Position numbers and translations under genes: made by a program. 6,219 nt of DNA from Oscillospiraceae bacterium (GTDB lineage Bacteria > Bacillota_A > Clostridia > Oscillospirales > Acutalibacteraceae), in assembly GCA_003519645.1 (NCBI GenBank), contig DOWI01000161.1, positions 1,491-7,709 of the forward strand, in the 5' to 3' direction. This document shows positions 1 to 6,204 of the stretch, piece after piece. The notes beneath the pieces are model-generated. The model saw only the letters and a program-made list of their open reading frames with translations. It had not been told where the DNA came from and did not search any database. Within the stretch, counting starts at the first letter, position 1. Each line of letters begins with the position of its first letter.

Positions 1-1
1 G

Positions 2-748
2 CCCGAAGCACTGAGAAACAGCCGAGAGGTATGTGAAAAGCTTGCGGGATATAACGCCGATGTAGCGGTGGTTGTTGCATACGGGCGTATTTTGCCTCCT
101 GAGATTTTATCCATACCGAAATACGGATGTATCAATGTCCATGCTTCACTCCTTCCGAAATACCGTGGAGCCGCCCCAATACAGTGGTCGGTAATTGATG
201 GTGAATCTGAGACCGGTGTTACAACAATGTATATGGATGCAGGTCTTGATACTGGCGATATGCTGCTCAAGCGAAAAGTGAAGATACCAATGAACATGAC
301 CTCTGGTGAACTGCATGATCTTTTGGCGGCAGAGGGGGCGAAAGCCATCTCTGATACATTAAAAGCGCTGGAGGAGGGTTCACTGACAGCCGAGAAGCAG
401 GATGACTCCATTTCCAGCTATGCTCCCACTCTCAGCCGTGAAATTAGTCCGATTGATTGGAATAAACCAGCTTGGCAAATTCATAACTTCATACGGGGGT
501 TAAATCCGTGGCCTGCTGCCAAGACGACGATAGGCGGCAGATCGCTTAAAATATATTGTTCAAAGCCCGTTTCGAGCTGCAATCATTTACCCGGAACGGT
601 CATTGAAAACTCACCGTTTACAATTGCCTGCGGTGAAAATACTTCTATTGAAATATTGGAGGTTCAGCTTGAAGGGACCAAAAGGATGTCAGCCGCAGAT
701 TTTCTGAGAGGTCATCCAATTAAAATCGGCCGAATATTGCCCGATTAA
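2..748 (+). CDS. fmt: Methionyl-tRNA formyltransferase, 5'-truncated by window edge
   Basis: Transfers a formyl group from 10-formyltetrahydrofolate to the amino group of methionyl-initiator tRNA in the cytoplasm, so that translation starts with fMet. The frame is open from base 2 (first residues PEALRNSREV). By comparison with the ~315-residue E. coli enzyme about 60 N-terminal residues lie outside the window. The catalytic formyltransferase core is visible: the INVHASLLP segment with the active-site Asn (codon at 134) and His (codon at 140), the YRGAAPIQW loop, and the third catalytic residue, Asp of GLDTGD (codon at 248). The C-terminal OB-like domain begins around the SYAPTLSREI and NFIRGLNPWPAA motifs (about 418-520) and runs to the stop TAA. 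The apparent GTG at 68 lies inside the conserved DVAVVVAYG strand and is not the start. In many bacteria fmt follows def and precedes rsmB; here a peptidase gene sits between fmt and rsmB. Nothing suggests damage. Identity is very secure. Confidence 0.97.
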   Translation, partial: PEALRNSREVCEKLAGYNADVAVVVAYGRILPPEILSIPKYGCINVHASLLPKYRGAAPIQWSVIDGESETGVTTMYMDAGLDTGDMLLKRKVKIPMNMTSGELHDLLAAEGAKAISDTLKALEEGSLTAEKQDDSISSYAPTLSREISPIDWNKPAWQIHNFIRGLNPWPAAKTTIGGRSLKIYCSKPVSSCNHLPGTVIENSPFTIACGENTSIEILEVQLEGTKRMSAADFLRGHPIKIGRILPD

Positions 749-756
749 AGTGGCAG

Positions 757-821
757 ATACTTAATAATATTACGCCCTATTCAAAAGCTATTCATAATTT
801 TGGGTTATACTAATTAAGTAT
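757..821. promoter_or_regulatory. Imperfect inverted repeat in fmt-peptidase gap, possible leader or operator
   Basis: This is the longest gap of the intact operon (97 bases), and it holds a 9-bp inverted repeat: ATACTTAAT at 757-765 and ATTAAGTAT at 813-821, 47 bases apart. The right arm can instead pair locally, since ATACT at 807-811 matches AGTAT at 817-821 around a 5-base loop, so two alternative foldings exist. A TATACT hexamer at 806-811 resembles a -10 box, but no convincing -35 stands 16-18 bases upstream. All parts are AT-rich, so this could be chance. There is no GC-rich stem followed by a T tract, hence no classical terminator. Function is inferred only from position. Confidence 0.2.
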
Positions 822-830
822 TTAAAGGGA

Positions 831-837
831 AAGGAAG
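831..837 (+). promoter_or_regulatory. Ribosome binding site of the peptidase gene
   Basis: AAGGAAG inside a longer purine run (AGGGAAAGGAAGAGA) ends 8 bases before the ATG at 846, a good Shine-Dalgarno match and spacing. It supports this ATG as the start. Confidence 0.75.
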
Positions 838-845
838 AGACTTTT

Positions 846-1541
846 ATGCCGATCTTTTTCGATAGATGGTTTATAATACTGGTAATTCCAGCGTTTTTAA
901 TATCAGTATGGGCGCAGATACGGGTCAAAACGGCTTTTTCCAAGTATAGCAAAATTGGAACACGAAGCGGTATGACCGGACGGGAAGCCTGTATAGCAAT
1001 TCAAAAAATGAATGGGATAAGCATCCCTGTCGAATCAATACAAGGGTCCATGACCGATCATTTTGATCCCAAAAGCAATGTCATACGCTTGTCACAAACG
1101 GTAGGTTCACATAACTCGATTGCAGCCATCGGCGTTGCGGCACATGAGACCGGACACGCACTGCAGTATGCAGGAGGTTATGCTCCGATTCGGGTGCGGG
1201 CGGCGATTATTCCTGTAACACAATTTTCAACTGGTATTGCACCATGGCTAGTGATTGCGGGAATAATATTTTCCTATCAGTATCTTGCCTATCTTGGAGT
1301 TTTGCTGTTTGGGATGGCTGTTGTGTTTCAGTTGATTACCCTTCCGGTTGAATTCAACGCAAGTGCCCGGGCGGTACGCGCTCTGGAAGCGCAGGGGATA
1401 TTGAATAGTGAGGAACTGGATGGCGCCAAGAAGGTGCTGTCAGCAGCTGCGTTGACATATGTCGCGGCGCTTCTGGTATCGCTCATGAGCTTTTTGCGTT
1501 TATTGCTGATTATATCAGGCCACGGACGGAGAAATCGCTGA
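846..1541 (+). CDS. YugP-family membrane zinc metallopeptidase (Zn_peptidase_2)
   Basis: Predicted integral-membrane zinc metallopeptidase of 231 residues, close to the ~225 of B. subtilis YugP. A hydrophobic segment at about residues 8-24 is followed by a soluble part that carries the zinc motif HETGH (100-104), with the two His ligands and catalytic Glu. Two further hydrophobic stretches lie at about 122-165. The conserved LPVEFNASARA segment follows, in which Glu169 is the probable third zinc ligand, and then a last hydrophobic helix near 199-223 and a basic tail (GHGRRNR). Family knowledge: such proteins are widespread in Bacillota, often in this fmt-rsmB setting, but the physiological substrate is not established. 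A role in membrane-protein quality control or envelope maintenance is only a guess. The ATG at 846 has a good RBS. The TGA stop (1539-1541) shares its A with the rsmB ATG, so the two genes are probably translationally coupled. It looks intact, and the family assignment is firm. Confidence 0.92.
   Translation: MPIFFDRWFIILVIPAFLISVWAQIRVKTAFSKYSKIGTRSGMTGREACIAIQKMNGISIPVESIQGSMTDHFDPKSNVIRLSQTVGSHNSIAAIGVAAHETGHALQYAGGYAPIRVRAAIIPVTQFSTGIAPWLVIAGIIFSYQYLAYLGVLLFGMAVVFQLITLPVEFNASARAVRALEAQGILNSEELDGAKKVLSAAALTYVAALLVSLMSFLRLLLIISGHGRRNR
1524..1531 (+). promoter_or_regulatory. Ribosome binding site of rsmB inside the peptidase gene
   Basis: GGACGGAG ends 9 bases before the rsmB ATG and lies within the last codons of the peptidase gene. 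With the one-base stop/start overlap (TGATG) it indicates coupled translation. Confidence 0.6.
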
Positions 1542-2899
1542 TGGCGGCCAATGCCCGACGACTGGCGGTCGAAGCTTTGGTGCGGATACATCAGGAGGGC
1601 AGCTACTCAAACACTGTTCTTGACGCGATGCTGAATTCAGGCGGACGCGGCTACAAGCTTACGTCTGCAGATCAGGCTCTGCTTTCTCGGTTGTATTACG
1701 GTGTGTTGGAAAGATTGCTTACACTTGATTATATTATAGAGCAGCATTCAAGTGTGAAACTGAAAAAAATAAATCCTGTTGTGCTTGAATTGCTGCGACT
1801 GGGCTGTTACCAGCTGGTTTACATGGATAAAATACCACCCTCTGCTGCAGTAAATGAATCTGTTAAACTAGCAAAAGTCATGAGGCAGGGACGCTCAAGC
1901 GGGTATATAAATGCAGTTCTTCGTGCTATAGAAAGAGGCCGAAGTCACTTGCTGGACGACCTCACAAATGATATTAAAGGTCTTTCAATTAAGACTTCAT
2001 GTCCGGTTGAACTTCTTAAATTATGGAAAAATGCTTACGGGGAAGAGAAGACAAGACTCCTGGCTGAATATGTAAATGGGAATCCGCCCAATACTATACG
2101 TGTCAATACTCTCAAGATGACTGCCAATGCCTTTGAAGAGTTGCTGACAACAAAAGGCCTTGCATATAAGAAGCATCCGCACTTAGCTTCCTGCTTTGAT
2201 CTTGTGGAAGTAGCTTCCATTAAAAGGCTTGCACAAATTGACCAAAGCTGTTATTATCATCAGGATACAGCATCACAGTATGCTTGTAAATCTTTGGAAG
2301 CACAACCTGGAGAGTCAATCGCTGATGTATGCGCAGCCCCCGGAGGTAAAAGCCTCACCATTGCACAGATGATGGAAAATAAGGGCGAAATTCTTTCCTC
2401 TGATATCCATTCATATAAATGTGATGGCATGGAAAAGCGTGCGTATATGATGGGCGCTTCAATCATCAGGACTGCTATCCGAGATGCATCAGAACCCTGT
2501 CCGGAATCTCTTACAGGCAGTTTTGACCGCGTTTTGTGCGATGTTCCTTGCTCCGGTCTTGGTGTTATTCGCCGTAAGCCTGAAATCAGATATAAACCTA
2601 TAGGCAGTTTTAAAGAATTACCGGAGCTTCAATATAAAATACTTCACGAGTCTTCAAAAATGGTTAAAGACGGCGGGGTTCTGCAATATTCAACCTGTAC
2701 GCTCAATCCCGCCGAGAATGAACATGTGGCGGAACGTTTTCTGAAAGAGCATACCAATTTCTCACCACGAATATTGCCGTTGCGTGAATGCTTTGACGTT
2801 CTTAGCAGTAAGCCGTCTCATATGATCTCCCTATTTCCACATATTCATAATACCGACGGCTTCTTTATTGCCGGTTTTATAAAAACTCAAACAATTTAA
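1541..2899 (+). CDS. rsmB: 16S rRNA (cytosine(967)-C(5))-methyltransferase RsmB
   Basis: Methylates C5 of cytosine 967 (E. coli numbering) of 16S rRNA in the small ribosomal subunit, using S-adenosylmethionine. The protein is 452 residues, a usual size for the family. Residues 1 to about 135 form the NusB-like RNA-binding domain (VEALVRIHQEG, SRLYYGVLERLL, LRLGCYQLVYM, PPSAAVNESVKLAK). A linker and RNA-binding subdomain follow (NPPNTIRVNTLK, 181-192). The Rossmann methyltransferase domain has the SAM-binding motif I DVCAAPGGK (262-270). It also has the two cysteines typical of m5C RNA methyltransferases: Cys337 in DVPCSGLG, needed for product release, and Cys386 in STCTLNPAEN, the expected nucleophile. 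The start ATG overlaps the peptidase stop by one base. The gene ends 46 bases before the chosen rlmN start. All key residues are present. NSUN/RsmF-type enzymes share the catalytic domain, but the NusB-like N-terminus and the operon context identify RsmB. Confidence 0.96.
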   Translation: MAANARRLAVEALVRIHQEGSYSNTVLDAMLNSGGRGYKLTSADQALLSRLYYGVLERLLTLDYIIEQHSSVKLKKINPVVLELLRLGCYQLVYMDKIPPSAAVNESVKLAKVMRQGRSSGYINAVLRAIERGRSHLLDDLTNDIKGLSIKTSCPVELLKLWKNAYGEEKTRLLAEYVNGNPPNTIRVNTLKMTANAFEELLTTKGLAYKKHPHLASCFDLVEVASIKRLAQIDQSCYYHQDTASQYACKSLEAQPGESIADVCAAPGGKSLTIAQMMENKGEILSSDIHSYKCDGMEKRAYMMGASIIRTAIRDASEPCPESLTGSFDRVLCDVPCSGLGVIRRKPEIRYKPIGSFKELPELQYKILHESSKMVKDGGVLQYSTCTLNPAENEHVAERFLKEHTNFSPRILPLRECFDVLSSKPSHMISLFPHIHNTDGFFIAGFIKTQTI

Positions 2900-2934
2900 A
2901 CTCAATTGCTTGAGAATGCTGATACTTATAAAAC

Positions 2935-2940
2935 GAGGTG
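2935..2940 (+). promoter_or_regulatory. Ribosome binding site that sets the rlmN TTG start
   Basis: GAGGTG ends 5 bases before TTG 2946. The upstream in-frame candidates, TTG 2910 and ATG 2916, have no comparable purine box and would add residues unlike RlmN N-termini. This site therefore decides the start. Confidence 0.65.
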
Positions 2941-2945
2941 GCTGT

Positions 2946-3977
2946 TTGGATCGCATTGACTGTAAGTCATTAACGTCTGAGGAACTTCGGACCGAGCTTG
3001 TAAAACTGGATGTTCCTGCGTTTCGTGCTGCCCAAATTCGTACGAGGCTTGATCGTGGAGTTACAAATTTTGATGAAATGAGCAACCTTCCCTTATCCCT
3101 TCGAGAGCAATTGAAAAAAAAGTTTTGGATACCAGACGTAATTATTGAAAAAAAGCTTGTATCCGCCAGGGATCATACTGTAAAATATCTATATACCCTT
3201 TTTGATAGGGAGAATGTGGAATCAGTTTTGATGCAGTATCATCATGGCTGGTCGCAGTGTCTGTCAACTCAGGTAGGGTGTAAAATGGGTTGTTCTTTCT
3301 GCGCCACCGGCATGGGTGGAATTGTACGTAACCTGCTGGCATCCGAAATGATGGCACAGATAGAAACGGCACAGGCTGATCATCATGTAAGAGTGTCATC
3401 AATTGTCCTTATGGGAATGGGAGAGCCCCTCGATAATTTCGATAACGTAATTCGGTTTTTGCAGATGCTTGGTGAACCAGGCGGGGTACAGATTGGGATG
3501 AGACATGTATCATTGTCTACTTGTGGACTGGTGGACAAGATTTATAAGCTAATGGAATATAAGCTGCAGTTGACACTATCGGTATCACTCCATGCCCCAA
3601 ATGATGAAATTCGTTCAAGGATGATGCCGGTTAACAAAAAGTGGCCTGTAGATACGTTGCTGATGGCCTGCCGCGATTATGCTCGCCATACCGGACGCCG
3701 TATATCATTTGAATATGCTATGGTCAGTGGGGTAAACGATACTGAAGCTTGTGCAAAGGAGCTTGTACACAAACTGAAAGGAATTCTTTGTCACGTAAAT
3801 CTTATTCCTTTAAATTCTGTGCCAGAAAAAAATCAATACAGAAGCAGTCAGGAGACAATTCATAAATTCAAAGCAGTTATGGAAAAATCAGGTGTAAATG
3901 TCACGGTACGAAGAACACTTGGTGCAGATATAAACGCATCCTGCGGTCAGCTTCGCCGTCAGAATCAAATCAGCTGA
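2946..3977 (+). CDS. rlmN: Dual-specificity 23S rRNA/tRNA adenine-C2 methyltransferase RlmN (radical SAM)
   Basis: Methylates C2 of adenosine 2503 in 23S rRNA, and in characterised homologues A37 of some tRNAs, by radical SAM chemistry through a methyl-cysteine intermediate. With the TTG start at 2946 the protein has 343 residues, typical of the family. The N-terminal helical domain (KSLTSEELRTEL, PAFRAAQIRTRL) resembles other RlmN proteins and argues for this start over upstream ones. The radical SAM cluster motif is CKMGCSFC, with cysteines 112, 116 and 119 binding the 4Fe-4S cluster. Cys105 (SQCLST) corresponds to E. coli Cys118. Cys333 in the C-terminal NASCGQLR motif corresponds to the methyl-carrying Cys355. 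GMGEPLDNFDNV is the conserved SAM-contact segment, and LSTCGLV, LSVSLHAPND and RRTLGADI are further signatures. The related Cfr enzyme (A2503 C8 methylation, antibiotic resistance) is possible in principle, but the sequence pattern and operon position fit housekeeping RlmN. The gene is complete. It follows rsmB after a short gap and precedes the phosphatase by 43 bases, so co-transcription is likely. Confidence 0.95.
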   Translation: MDRIDCKSLTSEELRTELVKLDVPAFRAAQIRTRLDRGVTNFDEMSNLPLSLREQLKKKFWIPDVIIEKKLVSARDHTVKYLYTLFDRENVESVLMQYHHGWSQCLSTQVGCKMGCSFCATGMGGIVRNLLASEMMAQIETAQADHHVRVSSIVLMGMGEPLDNFDNVIRFLQMLGEPGGVQIGMRHVSLSTCGLVDKIYKLMEYKLQLTLSVSLHAPNDEIRSRMMPVNKKWPVDTLLMACRDYARHTGRRISFEYAMVSGVNDTEACAKELVHKLKGILCHVNLIPLNSVPEKNQYRSSQETIHKFKAVMEKSGVNVTVRRTLGADINASCGQLRRQNQIS

Positions 3978-4003
3978 TTATAGATTATATATAAAGAAAT
4001 ATC

Positions 4004-4014
4004 GGAAGGGAGGG
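4004..4014 (+). promoter_or_regulatory. Strong ribosome binding site that sets the phosphatase TTG start
   Basis: GGAAGGGAGGG is a near-ideal purine box ending 6 bases before TTG 4021. No in-frame ATG stands between it and the conserved RSDTGRVRESNQD motif. The TTG is therefore the likely start, with the strong RBS compensating for the weak codon. Confidence 0.75.
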
Positions 4015-4020
4015 AATTTC

Positions 4021-4746
4021 TTGAAGGCTTATGGAAGATCAGATACAGGTCGCGTTCGTGAAAGCAATCAGGATGCATTTATATGCGGGCACCTTTCTGA
4101 AAATGCTCTTTTTTGCGTTGTCTGTGACGGCATGGGCGGTGTAAACGGTGGAAATGTTGCAAGCGCTATGGCAGTCAAGATTATTTCCGACCGAATTATG
4201 GATGTATATCGTGAAGGACTATCCGATAACTCTATCAGGAATCTCATGGAAACAGCGATTGCGGCCGCGAATATAGAGATATATGATTCAGCCATGGCAG
4301 ATTTAGATTTAAAAGGTATGGGAACTACAGTTATCGCTGCTATCTTGATTGATCAGCATTTTTATATAGCCCATGTCGGCGACAGCCGCGCCTATTTTAT
4401 TAAGCCTGAAGGAATTGAACAAATCACAAAAGATCATTCAATTGTGCAGGCAATGGTGGAAAAGGGACAGCTAACGCAGAACGAGGCACGGACCCATCCG
4501 AGAAAGCATTTTATAACCCGTGCGCTTGGAGTCGAGGATTCGGTTGAATGTGACTATAGCGAACTAATTGTTGAAAACGGAGCTCGTATCCTAATTTGTA
4601 CAGACGGTCTTACAAACATGATAGAGACCGATGATATATATAAAATTGTTCAACTTAATAATTCGGAGAATGCACCGGAAAAATTGATACATGCAGCCAA
4701 TATGGCGGGCGGAAGTGATAACATAACTGCAGTTATCATCGCCTAA
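4021..4746 (+). CDS. prpC: PP2C-family Ser/Thr protein phosphatase (PrpC/Stp type)
   Basis: Metal-dependent cytoplasmic protein phosphatase that removes phosphate from Ser/Thr residues, including the autophosphorylated partner kinase and its substrates. It has 241 residues, the size of compact bacterial PP2C enzymes with no extra domains. Motifs in order: SDTGRVRESNQDAF with Asp18; VCDGMGG with Asp36 and Gly37, metal ligands; GMGTTVIAAIL; AHVGDSRAYF (about 117-126); ITKDHSIVQAMVEKGQLT and the flap HPRKHFITRALG; CTDGLTNM with Asp195; and GGSDNITAVI with Asp233. All the metal-binding aspartates expected of the PPM fold are present, so it should be active. The start is TTG with a strong RBS. The gene lies 27 bases ahead of the kinase, the conserved phosphatase-kinase pairing of Bacillota (prpC-prkC in B. 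subtilis, stp-stk elsewhere). It is thus most likely the kinase's antagonist. The alternative, a SpoIIE/RsbU-type regulator, is unlikely given the eukaryotic-like RxxNQD start and the neighbour. Confidence 0.95.
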   Translation: MKAYGRSDTGRVRESNQDAFICGHLSENALFCVVCDGMGGVNGGNVASAMAVKIISDRIMDVYREGLSDNSIRNLMETAIAAANIEIYDSAMADLDLKGMGTTVIAAILIDQHFYIAHVGDSRAYFIKPEGIEQITKDHSIVQAMVEKGQLTQNEARTHPRKHFITRALGVEDSVECDYSELIVENGARILICTDGLTNMIETDDIYKIVQLNNSENAPEKLIHAANMAGGSDNITAVIIA

Positions 4747-4757
4747 ATAGTGAACTC

Positions 4758-4764
4758 GGGAGTG
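4758..4764 (+). promoter_or_regulatory. Ribosome binding site of the kinase gene
   Basis: GGGAGTG ends 9 bases before ATG 4774. It favours this ATG over the in-frame GTG at 4750, which would sit upstream of the box and add eight residues absent from PrkC-type N-termini. Confidence 0.65.
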
Positions 4765-4773
4765 ATTGTTTTC

Positions 4774-6204
4774 ATGGATAAATATATCGGGAAGCGGCTG
4801 GACGGACGTTATGAAATTCGTGAGGTTATCGGTGTTGGTGGCATGGCGTATGTTTATAAAGCTCATGACACAATCGATGATCGTATTGTTGCCGTCAAAA
4901 TTCTAAAGGATGAGTTTCTTGCCAACGAAGAATTTACACGCCGTTTCAAGAATGAGTCCAAAGCGATTGCCATTCTTTCTCACCCGAATATTGTGAAGGT
5001 GTTTGATGTCAGCTTTGGTGAGCGAATTCAGTATATTGTAATGGAATATATCGACGGCATAACACTTAAGGAATATATTGAACAGCAAAAAGATATTCGC
5101 TGGAAAGAAGCGGTACACTTTACGGTTCAGATTTTACGTGCTCTGCAGCATGCCCATGATAAGGGGATTGTGCACAGGGATATCAAGCCGCAGAATATTA
5201 TGCTCCTTCCTGATGGAACCATAAAAGTTACTGATTTTGGTATTGCAAGATTTGCCCGCAGTGATATACGCCTGACAAGTGCGGCTGAAAAAGCGATCGG
5301 TTCGGTTCATTATATAAGTCCTGAGCAGGCGCGCGGAGATATTACGGATGAAAAGGCTGATATATATTCCGTTGGTGTCATGCTTTATGAGATGCTATCC
5401 GGAAAACTTCCTTTTGAAGCCGATAACGCCGTTTCGGTTGCGATTATGCAGATGCAGACAGAGCCGAAAAGGATTCGTGAAATCAATCCGGAGACGCCCG
5501 ACGGGCTCGAGGAAATTACAATCAAAGCAATGCAGAAGGACCCTGCAAAACGTTATCAGTCAGCGGCAGAAATGCTTTATGATATTGACGAGTTTAAGCG
5601 GAATCCCAGCATTCATTTTGCCTATAAATATTTTGTGGACGAAACGCCAACCCGATTCGTTGATGCAATCACAAGGGTAAAAGGCTCCGAACCGTCCGAT
5701 GATTCCGACTCACAGGGCGATGATGAAAGCGGTGAGGAAGACGGCGAGAAAAAGAATCCACCTGTTATTCCGATTCTTGCAGCTGTAGCAGGGGCTTTCG
5801 TTCTTGTTGCCTTACTGTTTGTCGGTGCGGTTTCTCTTTTGGGTTTATTTAATGATCCGGATACAGGGGAAGCACCTGTTCCTTATCTGATCGGCATGGA
5901 TTATACCGATGTTCTTAATAACAAAGAATATACCGATAAATTTACGATTGAACCGGTTGCAGTCAATAACGATTCATTTCCCAAAGGGCAGATTTATGAC
6001 CAGACCCCCAAGCCGCCCCAAACCAGAAAGCTAAAAAGCAAAATTACCATCTATGTAAGTAACGGTCCCCAATTGATAAAAATACCTGATATTATAAAAA
6101 ATGAACACAAGGATATAGAAAAAAATATTCTTTATTATCTTAACACTTTAAAAACTGAATTAGAAAACATTTTAAATATCGGGAGGAGAAATAATGCTAC
6201 ATAA
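4774..6204 (+). CDS. prkC: PASTA-domain Ser/Thr protein kinase (PrkC type), 3' end apparently truncated or replaced
   Basis: Membrane-anchored Hanks-type kinase. In relatives it phosphorylates proteins of cell-wall synthesis, division, translation and germination, and senses muropeptides or lipid II through external PASTA repeats. With ATG 4774 the product is 476 residues. The kinase domain (about 13-275) has the glycine loop GVGGMA (20-25), Lys42 in VAVK, catalytic HRDIKPQN (Asp136), metal-binding DFG (154-156), an activation loop with Thr168 and Ser169 before GSVHYISPEQARG, and DIYSVGVMLYEM. It should be an active RD kinase. A juxtamembrane linker follows, very acidic at 305-327, then one transmembrane helix (about 331-357). 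One full PASTA repeat spans about 367-433 (PVPYLIGMDY to GQIYDQTPKPP to ITIYVSNGP). A second repeat starts (LIKIPDI, 434-440) but lacks the G-x-V-x-x-Q-x-P core. The last ~35 residues are AT-coded and helix-like. Family members usually carry two to five PASTA repeats, so this looks shortened. The phosphatase gene lies 27 bases upstream. Confidence 0.93.
   Translation: MDKYIGKRLDGRYEIREVIGVGGMAYVYKAHDTIDDRIVAVKILKDEFLANEEFTRRFKNESKAIAILSHPNIVKVFDVSFGERIQYIVMEYIDGITLKEYIEQQKDIRWKEAVHFTVQILRALQHAHDKGIVHRDIKPQNIMLLPDGTIKVTDFGIARFARSDIRLTSAAEKAIGSVHYISPEQARGDITDEKADIYSVGVMLYEMLSGKLPFEADNAVSVAIMQMQTEPKRIREINPETPDGLEEITIKAMQKDPAKRYQSAAEMLYDIDEFKRNPSIHFAYKYFVDETPTRFVDAITRVKGSEPSDDSDSQGDDESGEEDGEKKNPPVIPILAAVAGAFVLVALLFVGAVSLLGLFNDPDTGEAPVPYLIGMDYTDVLNNKEYTDKFTIEPVAVNNDSFPKGQIYDQTPKPPQTRKLKSKITIYVSNGPQLIKIPDIIKNEHKDIEKNILYYLNTLKTELENILNIGRRNNAT
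6181..6188 (+). promoter_or_regulatory. Ribosome binding site of a downstream gene start
   Basis: GGGAGGAG ends 5 bases before ATG 6194. It is a near-perfect Shine-Dalgarno sequence in an otherwise very AT-rich stretch, which makes it conspicuous. Confidence 0.6.

Noticed and set aside
68..70. GTG at 68 as the start of a short fmt gene
   Set aside because: The conserved Fmt sequence continues in frame upstream to base 2; the gene is cut by the window edge.
2901..2914. Small hairpin CTCAA-TTGC-TTGAG just after rsmB
   Set aside because: The stem is only 5 bp with low GC and no following T run, too weak for a terminator in a tightly spaced operon.
2910..2945. Upstream in-frame extension of rlmN from TTG 2910 or ATG 2916
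   Set aside because: No purine box precedes these codons, the added residues do not resemble RlmN N-termini, and GAGGTG lies just before TTG 2946.
3142..3402. Antisense open frames within rlmN and the other genes
   Set aside because: All lie opposite well-conserved coding sequence, and none has a convincing ribosome binding site or protein motif.
3968..3979. 12-bp perfect palindrome AATCAGCTGATT at the end of rlmN
   Set aside because: About one such palindrome is expected by chance in 6 kb, it overlaps the rlmN stop region, and no T tract follows to make it a terminator.
4750..4773. GTG at 4750 as the kinase start
   Set aside because: The ribosome binding site (4758-4764) lies downstream of it, and PrkC-type proteins normally begin a few residues before the YEI strand, which fits ATG 4774.
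5348..5680. Open frame of 110 codons on the + strand inside the kinase gene
   Set aside because: It lies wholly within the conserved kinase domain in another frame, and its product shows no recognisable motif.
6073..6098. Possible promoter TTGATA ... TATAAA near the kinase 3' end
   Set aside because: The spacer is only 14 bases, and such hexamers are expected by chance in 20 % GC DNA.
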